From: a virus
Direction: 5' to 3' (one strand)
IMG/VR virus record: IMGVR_UViG_3300003690_000059
Coordinates: 1 to 52,664 of that record
Length of the DNA stretch: 52,664 bases
In this document: positions 37,109 to 46,531 of the stretch, piece by piece
How the letters are laid out: each line of letters starts with the position of its first letter
How positions within the stretch are numbered: the stretch's first letter is position 1
The notes under the pieces: model-generated
Databases searched by the model: none
What the model was told of the DNA's origin: nothing
The model's input: only the letters and a program-made list of their open reading frames with translations
Program-made: the position numbers and the translations under genes

Positions 37109-38551
37109 ATGCAAAACTATAGATTCCGAATTAAACCATATGAGCACCAACGAGTTGCTTTGGGTGCAAGTTGGGACAAAGAAGAATTTGCCTACTTCAT
37201 GGAAATGGGGACAGGTAAGTCAAAAGTTCTGATTGATAATATTTCAATCTTATATGATAATGGCCATATTGATTCTGCACTTATTATTGCCCCAAAGGGA
37301 GTCTATAGAAATTGGGTTGAGTCAGAAATACCTAAACACATACCCGATCATATATATCATAGAATTATAGCGTGGGTGCCAAACCCTAATAAAAAAGAAA
37401 AAGAAGAACTGATCAGCCTTTTTGAAATCACCCCTGATCTCGTATTTTTCGTAATGAATATTGAAGCATTTAGTACAAAGAAGGGGACAACTTTCGTTGA
37501 GAAATTTCTACTTTCTCATAATGCCCTTTTTGCCATAGATGAAAGTACATCAATAAAAAACTCTAGTGCACGAAGAACGAAAGCTGTGACAAAACTTGGC
37601 AAAATGGTCAAGTATAAAAGAATTCTTACGGGACTCCCGGTAACTAAATCCCCCCTTGATCTGTACAGCCAGTGTGCTTTTCTCAGTGAAGATTTGTTAG
37701 GGTTCAGCTCATTTTATTCTTATAAAAATCATTTTGCAATTATTCAAAAAAGATCTGTTGCCACCCATAGTTTTCAACAAATTGTAGGATACAGAAATCT
37801 AGAAGAATTAAAAGATTTAGTTAAAAACTTTTCTTATCGGATATTGAAAAAAGATTGTCTTGATTTACCAGAAAAAACATATTCTATTCGTACTGTTGAA
37901 TTAACAAAAGAACAAAAGAAAATCTACAGAGAACTACAAGATTATGCTCTCGCTGAACTAGGAGATTCTGAGATAGTAACAGCGGCCTCCGTCATCACTC
38001 AAATACTAAGACTACAGCAGGTGGTGTGCGGTTTTGTTCGTTCAGATCAAGGAAAAGTTCTAGAAATTCCCAGTAACCGTATAACCGAACTTTTATCTAT
38101 TTTTGAGGAATTGGATAATAAATGTATAATTTGGGCAAACTACCAATACGATATTCGTAAAATTGAATCTGAAATAGCCAAGATCTATGGCCCAACTTCA
38201 GTAGCTTCTTACTATGGAGAAACCCCCCCTAAAGAACGACAAGGTATAGTCAGTCGTTTTCAAGACCCAGACTCTGAACTTCGATTCTTCATAGGTCAGC
38301 CCAGGACTGGTGGATTTGGGCTTACGTTAACGCAAGGAACGACAGTTGTCTATTATTCAAATAGCTATGACCTTGAAACACGCCTTCAATCTGAAGACAG
38401 AGCGCACCGTATAGGGCAGGAGAATAAAGTTACATACATAGATCTATGTGTACATAAAACAGTTGATGAAAAAATAATTAAATCACTTCGATCAAAAATT
38501 AATATGGCAACTCAAATTCTAGGAGAGGATTATAGAAAGTGGCTACTTTAA
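37109..38551 (+). CDS. SNF2-family (SF2) helicase
   Basis: 480 residues, the only plus-strand gene. Motif I MGTGKSKV (33-40), II DESTSIKN (DEST in place of DEAH/DEGH), III LTGLP, V GGFGLTLTQGT and VI QSEDRAHRIGQ. Phage SNF2-like proteins are dsDNA translocases, thought to act in replication, recombination or remodelling. Weak AAGAAAG before the ATG. The 3' end overlaps the convergent lysin gene by 4 nt, leaving no room for a terminator between them. Confidence 0.9.
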   Translation: MQNYRFRIKPYEHQRVALGASWDKEEFAYFMEMGTGKSKVLIDNISILYDNGHIDSALIIAPKGVYRNWVESEIPKHIPDHIYHRIIAWVPNPNKKEKEELISLFEITPDLVFFVMNIEAFSTKKGTTFVEKFLLSHNALFAIDESTSIKNSSARRTKAVTKLGKMVKYKRILTGLPVTKSPLDLYSQCAFLSEDLLGFSSFYSYKNHFAIIQKRSVATHSFQQIVGYRNLEELKDLVKNFSYRILKKDCLDLPEKTYSIRTVELTKEQKKIYRELQDYALAELGDSEIVTAASVITQILRLQQVVCGFVRSDQGKVLEIPSNRITELLSIFEELDNKCIIWANYQYDIRKIESEIAKIYGPTSVASYYGETPPKERQGIVSRFQDPDSELRFFIGQPRTGGFGLTLTQGTTVVYYSNSYDLETRLQSEDRAHRIGQENKVTYIDLCVHKTVDEKIIKSLRSKINMATQILGEDYRKWLL

Positions 38552-38943
38552 TAAACGTAAATAATCTGGGGGAGGTCAGTATAATCAGACCTTCTATCTA
38601 AGTGGACAAAGGTGGAAGCAACACCAATTGTCCACCCTTCATTGAGAGAAATTTTAATAAGATCACAACGATAACCACTATTGGGGATATGTATGTCAAC
38701 GGCGCAGGTATCAGTATTGTATTTAGGATTGTCAATAAGGTGAAAGCTGTTTTTAGATGCAGGATACCCCCTTTTAAGAAGCCAATTAACATGAGCCGTT
38801 GACCGGCATCCACTGTTGACTTGCATAGGCTGGCCCAAAGAGTCTCGAAGTTTATCTAATTTTTCTCCAAAACCTTTTGCCAACTTCACCTCTTTAGAAG
38901 AAGGACACATCAATTCCTTTTCAGTGAAATATTGTAGCATCAT
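38548..38943 (-). CDS. M15-type peptidase endolysin
   Basis: 131 residues. SGCRS (44-48), SFHLI (H68), AVDIHI (D83) and FVHLD (H114) form the zinc site of the Peptidase_M15_3 (L-alanyl-D-glutamate/D,D-carboxypeptidase) fold; the length is right for a single catalytic domain. There is no signal peptide or cell-wall-binding domain, so export depends on the holin. Its start overlaps the stop of the big virion gene as ATGA; it is the last gene of the late block. Confidence 0.87.
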   Translation of the reverse strand: MMLQYFTEKELMCPSSKEVKLAKGFGEKLDKLRDSLGQPMQVNSGCRSTAHVNWLLKRGYPASKNSFHLIDNPKYNTDTCAVDIHIPNSGYRCDLIKISLNEGWTIGVASTFVHLDRRSDYTDLPQIIYVY

Positions 38944-41900
38944 TCTAGTATACGCTCAATAGCCTCATTAACAGACTCTTCTTTACTTTGAATAGGTATA
39001 GGTTGACGATTACCTTGGGCATCTGTAATTGTATAATTATCTAATAATTCTTCTATATCACTTTCGCTCCAGGGGCCTCGTCCCAATAGCACAGAACCAA
39101 GAGCATTAGCCGTTATAGGGTTAACTTTTGATGCCCGAATTTTCAACGCTTGATCAAGAGCTTTTGGGTCAGATAACAACCGAGTAAATGCTCTTTCCTC
39201 TCCAGACATCCATATCTTAGTTCCTAGATTCAAGGCTCTTGCTTTTCTATTTAAAACACCTACCCAAATTTTTGCTACAAATCCAGGAAGTCTTTTGATA
39301 TCTTGCCAAAGACCACTTTCACCAGCCCTTATAGGATCTGCACGATACATTGCGGCACGCCCCGCCACTCCCATTTCTCTTGGGTTTGCAACCTCATTCA
39401 TTTCTTTAAACAACAAGCGTAAATTATCAAAATGTTCTGGTCCAAAAACTTCAGCCAACGCAGTCCGCTCTCTATTCAAAAATTCCACACTACTTTCCGT
39501 AATATCTCGAGCTGAAAGCTGTTTCCCTGAAGCGGCGGTAAATTGTACATCTGGGTTGTAGATTTTGCTAAGAGTGAGGGTTTTGAACCTTGCTTGCGCA
39601 AGAGAGTACTCATCTGATGAAAGACCCCGCTTCAGTATTCGGTTCAATTCTCTAATAGATTTGGTATTGTCAGTACTCGACCGGCCTGTTTGCCATATAA
39701 GATCATACAATTTATGGGGTTCGTGAATAGCTAATTGTTGCAAATCTCCTGTACTGAAGCTTCTCAAGAATGGAAGGTCTTTTAAGGCTTTTTCCATTTT
39801 CTCTATTCTTGCATAACGACTTTTTAATGTGTCACTACGCACGATCTTTTTAGCAAACTCTTCTAATTTGGGGTCGTTTGGAAATAATTGCCGAACCCAT
39901 GGTCCATAGTCATTAAGGAATTGATCAAATTTGGCGCCAGTAACAGTTTCTTCGGCAAATCGAAGACCACCCATCTTTACAGTTCGCGTTGCTCCACTAA
40001 TTTCTACGCCTTCTCCTGGTTTCAATTCTCTTAAAAGAACGTTTCGTAATCTTGTTCTAAGAACGTTTCTTAAAAGGTCTTCTTGTTCACGACCATACAG
40101 CCCAAAACCTTTAAAGGTGCTAAGGATTTCTGAAATAGTTGTGTCATCGTTCATTGATTTCAAAAATTTATTTGCGAGTTGATCAGTATTTAGATCAGTC
40201 ATCCCTTGATCAAATTGTTTTTTCCAAATAGAGTGGAATGCTCTTAAATCTTTGTGAGCAACTTTCCATTTTTTATATAGAACAGGGTCAAGTCTTTTAA
40301 GACCTTGACCTTCCACCTTTTTTAACATTTCCTTCAGATTGAGCAACCTCCTTTTGTTTTCGCCAGTAGCTTTTCCTACCGCTTCAGTGATTCGATCACT
40401 AAGTTGTCTTATTTCAGAATAAGTTACAGCAACTCCGTCTTTTCCTGCTGCTGCGTCACGCAAATCTAGAAATAGCTTTTTGAGTTCTACTGGGTATGCG
40501 CTAGCGTCTCCCTTAAAAGCAGGACTTAAAGAACCAAGATCTGATTCGAATTTCTTTGAGACTCTTGTTATGTCAAATATTTTTGCGTTGAATTTTTGAG
40601 CGGCTGCTCGTACTAAGTTCAAGCTGCCATAAATTCCAGTTAGGGTCTTCGAAGCAGGAACACCATGGGCAGTGCCGAGAGCTACTTCAGCGGCTTCCCT
40701 TATATTACGACCAAAAGCAGCTTCCGTACCTTCTCCTGTACCTTTAAAGGCTAGCCTCCAATCTTCTATTAATTGTCGGTTGGCGACAGTCATGCTGTCA
40801 AGAAGGTTATTTATTCTTGTACCATCGCCTGAGCGTATTGCAGCTTGTACTTGTGATCCGAACTCAGAGGCGTCATCGTAATTTGCGGGACGAATTATGG
40901 TCCCATCAGGTAGTGTTCGAGTACCTTCGTCTAGACTGTGGAGCATCTGCTGACGAGCGACTTGTGCCTCAGGGAGAATATCCTCCATTGCCCGAAACTG
41001 CGAAGCGGAGGCATCCATTCGATCCGCTCGTTTAACTAACTCCCTGCTTTCTTTTCCAACAGTTGTGCTCGCTAGTTCTCTTAATTCTCTTGCAGCTCTT
41101 TCTAAAATTAAAGCTGGAGATTCGATACCCTCACTCGCAAACTTTTTACCAAATTTACTTTCACCCCATCGGCGATAGGCATCGTCCCAATCTTCTTTCC
41201 GTACAAAGGATTCAGCTTCTGAACCGCCTTTGGTAAAAATGGCCTTACCTATTCTAAAGATAGTACTTCCTAATACAGCACCTCCCGCAGACCAAGCAGC
41301 TTCACTTACAAGTTCGCCCATCCAATTAGTGAGAGGGATAATTTGCTCTTTTCCAGTTTTGTGAGAAACCCATGCGTTTTTTGAACTATCTAATGTAAAA
41401 CCACCTATACGAAAAGCTTCTTCCATAACCAAAAATTTAGAAACTGTCGCACCAACCGCACCACCTGCGGTTGCTCCTCCAAAAGCTGTTACTGGCCCTG
41501 CTAAACCACCAGCCACACCACCAGCTATTGCCCCTGCTACATCACCAAATATTATATAAGCTTCAGGGAGGACATCAATTACATCGCTCCAATCAAATGT
41601 AATTGGATCAATAGGTTGGTTACCTTCTGTTGGATGATCAAAAGTTAGGCGTGGCCCATCAGCCGTAGGTTTCATTTGTAAGTTAAGATCTTCAAGAGTC
41701 CAGCTTAAATCATCAGTCCCATATTTTATGTTAATATCTGTGAGAAGAATCTGTCCAATCAGATCTTCAGCCACAGAGTATTCTTTTCCGCTGGCGTCCT
41801 CACCTTTCGGTAATTGAGCCAAGAAACGAATTGCGTCATTTGCTCGTTGAGTTACTTCCTTAAATTCTTCAGGTTTTTTTACAGGAACGCGGCCATACTC

Positions 41901-42539
41901 TCGGAAATCCACAAATAGCTTGACCGGATCAGTCCGAGGGTCATAACCATACCTTTCGTAAAGAACTGTTTCTGCTGGCGAAGCTCCTTCTGGCGGATCT
42001 CCTCTTATTTCTGCTGGAGTAGGCACGTAATCGTCTAATTTTTCCCTGAAATATCGACTGAAAAAGCTAGCCGTACCTCCTCGCGCCGAGGCTATTTTTT
42101 CAGCTTCTAGTTCAGATTCACTGGGTAAACGACCTATAAGAGGAACGGCCACATTACGGGTAAACCAACTTGCATCTTCTCGAGGAATGTCTACTTCTGG
42201 TGCACCATAGTATTTTTCAATTAAATCAAGATGTTCGGGTCCAAGCAATTCTTCAACTTCAGTAGGGAACACCTCTCCTCGTGTCAATCTTTCCAGTGTA
42301 CTTCCTAGAAACCCTACGGATCCCTGACCAATAGTGGGTTCATATACTTTATGGATTATGGGCATCCCCGTTTTATCCAATCCTGCGTCAAGAAGCAACC
42401 TTATCCGTTGTGCTTGTACTTCCGCTGATTCTGCAGGAGGTTCCGGTAGTTGGTGTCGTCCACCTCTCCCGCCTCTCCCGCGGGGTGCTTGGATTGGCTC
42501 AACATCTGGATCTAAGAAAGAAAAATCAGGTTCGGCCAT
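38940..42539 (-). CDS. Large internal virion (ejection) protein
   Basis: 1199 residues. Disordered Pro/Gly/Arg-rich N-terminus (GRGGRGGRHQLPEP), a Gly/Ala-rich hydrophobic segment (about 335-370; IIFGDVAGAIAGGVAGGLAG and GGATAGGAVGATVSKF) able to insert into membranes, and long helical regions (KKFESDLGSLSPAF; RLLNLKEMLKKVEG; KKIVRSDTLKSRYARIEKM). No transglycosylase motif is evident. Size, helicity and position before the lysin fit an ejected core protein as in T7 gp16 or P22 gp16/gp20. AGGAAAA precedes the ATG. Confidence 0.6.
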   Translation of the reverse strand: MAEPDFSFLDPDVEPIQAPRGRGGRGGRHQLPEPPAESAEVQAQRIRLLLDAGLDKTGMPIIHKVYEPTIGQGSVGFLGSTLERLTRGEVFPTEVEELLGPEHLDLIEKYYGAPEVDIPREDASWFTRNVAVPLIGRLPSESELEAEKIASARGGTASFFSRYFREKLDDYVPTPAEIRGDPPEGASPAETVLYERYGYDPRTDPVKLFVDFREYGRVPVKKPEEFKEVTQRANDAIRFLAQLPKGEDASGKEYSVAEDLIGQILLTDINIKYGTDDLSWTLEDLNLQMKPTADGPRLTFDHPTEGNQPIDPITFDWSDVIDVLPEAYIIFGDVAGAIAGGVAGGLAGPVTAFGGATAGGAVGATVSKFLVMEEAFRIGGFTLDSSKNAWVSHKTGKEQIIPLTNWMGELVSEAAWSAGGAVLGSTIFRIGKAIFTKGGSEAESFVRKEDWDDAYRRWGESKFGKKFASEGIESPALILERAARELRELASTTVGKESRELVKRADRMDASASQFRAMEDILPEAQVARQQMLHSLDEGTRTLPDGTIIRPANYDDASEFGSQVQAAIRSGDGTRINNLLDSMTVANRQLIEDWRLAFKGTGEGTEAAFGRNIREAAEVALGTAHGVPASKTLTGIYGSLNLVRAAAQKFNAKIFDITRVSKKFESDLGSLSPAFKGDASAYPVELKKLFLDLRDAAAGKDGVAVTYSEIRQLSDRITEAVGKATGENKRRLLNLKEMLKKVEGQGLKRLDPVLYKKWKVAHKDLRAFHSIWKKQFDQGMTDLNTDQLANKFLKSMNDDTTISEILSTFKGFGLYGREQEDLLRNVLRTRLRNVLLRELKPGEGVEISGATRTVKMGGLRFAEETVTGAKFDQFLNDYGPWVRQLFPNDPKLEEFAKKIVRSDTLKSRYARIEKMEKALKDLPFLRSFSTGDLQQLAIHEPHKLYDLIWQTGRSSTDNTKSIRELNRILKRGLSSDEYSLAQARFKTLTLSKIYNPDVQFTAASGKQLSARDITESSVEFLNRERTALAEVFGPEHFDNLRLLFKEMNEVANPREMGVAGRAAMYRADPIRAGESGLWQDIKRLPGFVAKIWVGVLNRKARALNLGTKIWMSGEERAFTRLLSDPKALDQALKIRASKVNPITANALGSVLLGRGPWSESDIEELLDNYTITDAQGNRQPIPIQSKEESVNEAIERILE

Positions 42540-42551
42540 TATTCTATTTTC

Positions 42552-42746
42552 CTATTGAAAAAGATTTTTATCTCTTAGCGACTTAACATGGGCACGATAT
42601 GTGTTTTTTTGGACATCAGAAAGAGTGGCCCACCATGTTTGTAAGCTGGCAGCGTTTCTTTCAACTCCAGCTTCTTCCATAATCTTTAAAGCAACTTGTT
42701 CACCCTCAGTTAACGGAGCTCCTGTATAAGGTACTGTCTGACCCAT
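42552..42746 (-). CDS. Small virion-operon protein
   Basis: 64 residues, helical after a short Pro/Gly start (EGEQVALKIMEEAGVERNAA; WATLSDVQKNTYRAHVKSLR). It sits between two huge virion genes with short gaps. Possibly a chaperone or core-assembly partner; no family recognised. Confidence 0.5.
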   Translation of the reverse strand: MGQTVPYTGAPLTEGEQVALKIMEEAGVERNAASLQTWWATLSDVQKNTYRAHVKSLRDKNLFQ

Positions 42747-42769
42747 GTATGTATAGCTAGATTCTTCTG

Positions 42770-45445
42770 CTATAGGCTCGGGGGTTGGTGCTCCACCTGC
42801 GGCACCGGTGCCAGTTGATGGATTACCGCTGTTTCTGGATCAGAGGCACTTGCGATTCTTCTCAATAATTGTTCGACAACATCCCCTTTACCCTTCGTGA
42901 TCAAGTCCACATGTTTTGCAATGTCTTCATCAGTCATACCCAATAGTGCATCTGTAACGTAACTGTTGCTTGCTTCTTGAACCGCTCCTCTTAAAGTAGA
43001 GAGCAGACGCTCTGGCGTTTGGGTCCAAGACTTACCATTCCAACCCAAAGTCTTCAAAGCATTCTCAACATCAGTATCAGTAAGTTTACCTCCTTCTCTT
43101 GCGCTTGCTAACGCAAAAGCCAGGTTTACAAACATCGACTCTACTTGGCCACGTTTAGCATCGGTATCTATCGCAACACCGCCAAATAGCAACCCTTCCC
43201 CATTTCGAAGAACAGCTAGTGCTTTATCCATCCTTTCTATTCCATTGGATGAAAGTTCAGATGTGATTGTCTCCCCACCAACCGTTAAAGTTCCCTTTCG
43301 AATTAAAGTATTGAGATGACCTGTGGGTCTTACACCGCCCTTAAATAGCCCACTTATTAGACGAGCACCCGACTCCAGGAAACTTACAGCTGCTGTTCCT
43401 CCAGAAACAATATACTTTCCATCTGGCGTCCTCACATATCGATCTATTTCATAGGCCAGCCTATTGCGTTGAACTATTCCACTACTTCGCTTCTTCCATA
43501 GAGCAGCGTCCTGATCAGAAGACAGACCTCTGACCAAACCCACAGCATCTGGACCCGTTGCCGATACCATAGAACCATCTGCGCTAATAGTCCATACCGT
43601 TTCATCTTTTTTAATACTCATGGGGGATCCAATATAATTCCCCAACCCAGCTTCTATAATCTTTTGAATATAATTGTCTTTGCTTGGATCAATTTTGTTA
43701 GCATTTATGGCTTGGGCCAAACCCCTTTTATCATAATTAAACATTCGTTTCTGATTTGCATCATCACCATAACCTACCGTTATTGTGACCATTTCAGGCT
43801 GCAATTTAGAGTAGTCTGTTATTGTCCCGCCAAGAATTTTACTGTATTTACTGGGGTTTTTTAGAACAGTACTGAGCGTAAGCTTAGGATTAGTTCTTCT
43901 AGCAGCATCAAAAGCGGCTTCATTTATATAATATTTTGTGACTTTACCATCTGCAGCAGTAAATGTCCGCTCTACAAAATTAGGCGCACTCGTCACATTT
44001 GTTCGAACAACTGTCCGCCATGTATCTTGCGCAGCTCTTATTTCAGCAGGAGTGGGATCTCTTTGATTGGTTGCTCTAAACTCTGTTTGCCAATTAGCAA
44101 GTGCTGCTTTATCCACTAAAATATGATCAGTTACTGATGTACCATCAGCGTTCACGCGAGGTTCTGTCCTAAATTCACTATTAGGCGCACGTGCGCCAAT
44201 CACAAGAGCTTGATAATTTGCGACAGAAGGATCCTTAGCAATTATCATACTAAGAAGTTCCGAAGAATGGGCTAGTTGTGCGTTAGGGTTAGCTTTGTTA
44301 TAGGCGTTCCATGCAGACACCAATGCTTTAGGATCATAAGAATAGTCTACTCCACCTACTGCGGTGGATTCCATTTTCATTTTAGGATCAGAAACTCCTA
44401 TTTGACTAGCTGCATACGCTCTAACAAATTGTCCTACTTCAGGGCGCATCAGTCCCTGATCAGTCACTCCGGCTGCTCTTAAATCTCTAATAGCACTATA
44501 TACCGCATTCATACCACGGAGTCTTCGTACATCATGTTCTGGGCCTTGCGCAGTACCTGCTAGAGTAGAAACGGAAGTTGCAATTTTTTCCCAGTGGTTG
44601 CCTAGATCAACACTTAATTTCAATGCAGAGGCCTGTCTTCCTTTCCAAGCGTCTAATATGATCTTCTTCCTTGAAGCATCAGCCCCTTCTAATTGCATAG
44701 TTACAGTAGCGATAGCCGCTCTTTGTTTTCTCTTCCTTGCCCTTTCAACAGCTATTAACGGGAATGCCTCCTCCCCCGCCACACCCACATCACTTAAAAA
44801 TCCTCCTAGTAAAGAGCGGCCTTCGATTTTTCCTGTAACTGGGCCTTTCATAAGTTTTAGTCCAAACATGAACATAGGCGCGGCCCACTCAGGTACGTCT
44901 GCTTCCTCTTCGTCTATACCAAGCAACTCTTTAGCTTGCGATTTCCATCTAGTGTAGTCAATTTCTGAAGGTCCAATAGCTGCAAGCAATTTTTCAAAGT
45001 CGTCTTCACTCTCCACTTCTGTTGTCAAAACTGCGGCAAGGCCTTCTGCTTCACTTTTTTTCTCCACTGCGTCGTCAAGGGTAACCTCTCCCCCCTCTAC
45101 TGCAATGAGAGCTGCTTTATCAGCAGCAGCTTTAATCGTCGCTAGATCGTCAGGTATTATATCTGTTCGAGCTCCATAATTCACATCGGTGCTATAATCG
45201 TCTGGTGAAGACCTAGCGGTGGGTTGATAACCGACCTGTATCGGTTGCCCAGCTACTTGCTCAGTAACTGCCTCTTCATCCGATAACAAAGCATCTTCTG
45301 GACTCCACCCCAAGGGTCGCGAAGGGTCAGTAGCTACATTATGCATTATCCCCAGAGGATTTGTGGATTGATAACCGACCCGTATCGGTTGCCCAGCTAC
45401 TCGCTCATTTGAAAACAGTGGCCTTCGAAGAACTGGAGTTACCAT
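42770..45445 (-). CDS. Large virion protein, probably internal
   Basis: 891 residues. The N-terminus carries two copies of VAGQPI(R/Q)VGYQ(S/P)T (about residues 17-28 and 64-75), encoded by near-identical DNA at 45370-45400 and 45226-45256. Then comes a mix of helices and Gly/Ser loops (PMFMFGLKLMKGPVTGKIEG; AFPLIAVERARKRKQRAAI; TMQLEGADASRKK). No catalytic motif seen. Located with the other ejection-type proteins. GGTGAAA precedes the ATG. Confidence 0.6.
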   Translation of the reverse strand: MVTPVLRRPLFSNERVAGQPIRVGYQSTNPLGIMHNVATDPSRPLGWSPEDALLSDEEAVTEQVAGQPIQVGYQPTARSSPDDYSTDVNYGARTDIIPDDLATIKAAADKAALIAVEGGEVTLDDAVEKKSEAEGLAAVLTTEVESEDDFEKLLAAIGPSEIDYTRWKSQAKELLGIDEEEADVPEWAAPMFMFGLKLMKGPVTGKIEGRSLLGGFLSDVGVAGEEAFPLIAVERARKRKQRAAIATVTMQLEGADASRKKIILDAWKGRQASALKLSVDLGNHWEKIATSVSTLAGTAQGPEHDVRRLRGMNAVYSAIRDLRAAGVTDQGLMRPEVGQFVRAYAASQIGVSDPKMKMESTAVGGVDYSYDPKALVSAWNAYNKANPNAQLAHSSELLSMIIAKDPSVANYQALVIGARAPNSEFRTEPRVNADGTSVTDHILVDKAALANWQTEFRATNQRDPTPAEIRAAQDTWRTVVRTNVTSAPNFVERTFTAADGKVTKYYINEAAFDAARRTNPKLTLSTVLKNPSKYSKILGGTITDYSKLQPEMVTITVGYGDDANQKRMFNYDKRGLAQAINANKIDPSKDNYIQKIIEAGLGNYIGSPMSIKKDETVWTISADGSMVSATGPDAVGLVRGLSSDQDAALWKKRSSGIVQRNRLAYEIDRYVRTPDGKYIVSGGTAAVSFLESGARLISGLFKGGVRPTGHLNTLIRKGTLTVGGETITSELSSNGIERMDKALAVLRNGEGLLFGGVAIDTDAKRGQVESMFVNLAFALASAREGGKLTDTDVENALKTLGWNGKSWTQTPERLLSTLRGAVQEASNSYVTDALLGMTDEDIAKHVDLITKGKGDVVEQLLRRIASASDPETAVIHQLAPVPQVEHQPPSL

Positions 45446-45451
45446 TTAATT

Positions 45452-46531
45452 TCACCTTGCTCCTTGCGCCGCACCCATGAGATTCTGCCCACCTTGGCCA
45501 AACAGATACCCAGTACCAAAGCCCCCTGATCCAAATATACCCGCCAAACTTATTCCGGCTCCTAAAATCTGAGATAATGGATTAACGCGCGGATCGGTAC
45601 TTTGGGTCAATGTTGAGGCTGTGCTAGGCTGCCCTTTTAGAATATCACTCATAAATCCAATTCTTTGGTAAGGCTCATAAGTCTGTTTCAAAATATTACC
45701 TTGTTCAACATCCAACGCCCTTTGTGCTTGTTGCTGTTGTTGGCTGCCAATCTGGCTGAGTAACGCTAAATCTGCGGCGGGGAGTTGCTGAGCCGATGTT
45801 GCAAGGCCACCGTACTCTCTCCCGAGTTGCTGTTGACTTGCTGCGAATGCTTGTTGTTGGTTCGCAACTCCTCCTGGGAGTGAGTACTGAAGTTGCTCAA
45901 TCCCAGTTAACTGTCCTGGAAGAGCGGCAAATCTACCCGCTTCTCTTTCAGCCGCACCAAGCGCAGTTTGATACCCTTGCTGACGTATGGCTGCTTGTTG
46001 CTGCTGAAGAATTTGCTGTAATCGACCTTCAGCTTCAGCTTCTCCTATAAACCTACCCGATCCACCGAAAGCTCCTTGCTGCTGAGCGGTATCCCTTAAC
46101 CTTTGTTTTGCCAGTTCATTTTGACGAGTAGCCTCAGTTGAAAAAGCGTCTATTACCTGTTGTTGATAAGGACTTTGAAAAGCCTCAATACGACCTGTTA
46201 TATCTCCTGTTGCGCCGAGGGCTGCTAACCGAGCTTCTTCTAACCGCTGGGGAGTTCTTTCCGCCAATCCCCCTAATATACCCCCCGCTGAAGTAAGGGG
46301 AGCTGCCGAAGCAGCAACTTGCTGTTGCGCTGAAGCAAGAAATGGCTGGTAAGCACCTAATCCCTGTTGCCCAAGACCAAAGGCTTGCTGTGTAGCTGAT
46401 GAAAATGGTGCTAATTGTTGTTGAGGTAAAGTAATAGGTACTTCAGCGAGACCTGTTGCACTCGCCAATAACTTTTGTCTTGCTTCTTCAAGAAACGGAG
46501 CTTCACGAACAATTGATGTTTCAGTAGCCAT
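45452..46531 (-). CDS. Gln/Ala-rich internal virion protein
   Basis: 359 residues with long Gln-rich helices (QQQAAIRQQGYQTALGAAER; QQAFAASQQQLGREYGGLAT; IGSQQQQQAQRALDVEQ) and a Gly-rich hydrophobic C-terminus (ILGAGISLAGIFGSGGFGTG). This composition is, from memory, common in marine podovirus core or DNA-transfer proteins. Starts 1 nt before the end of the next gene. Inferred to be an ejected pore-forming component. Confidence 0.6.
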   Translation of the reverse strand: MATETSIVREAPFLEEARQKLLASATGLAEVPITLPQQQLAPFSSATQQAFGLGQQGLGAYQPFLASAQQQVAASAAPLTSAGGILGGLAERTPQRLEEARLAALGATGDITGRIEAFQSPYQQQVIDAFSTEATRQNELAKQRLRDTAQQQGAFGGSGRFIGEAEAEGRLQQILQQQQAAIRQQGYQTALGAAEREAGRFAALPGQLTGIEQLQYSLPGGVANQQQAFAASQQQLGREYGGLATSAQQLPAADLALLSQIGSQQQQQAQRALDVEQGNILKQTYEPYQRIGFMSDILKGQPSTASTLTQSTDPRVNPLSQILGAGISLAGIFGSGGFGTGYLFGQGGQNLMGAAQGAR

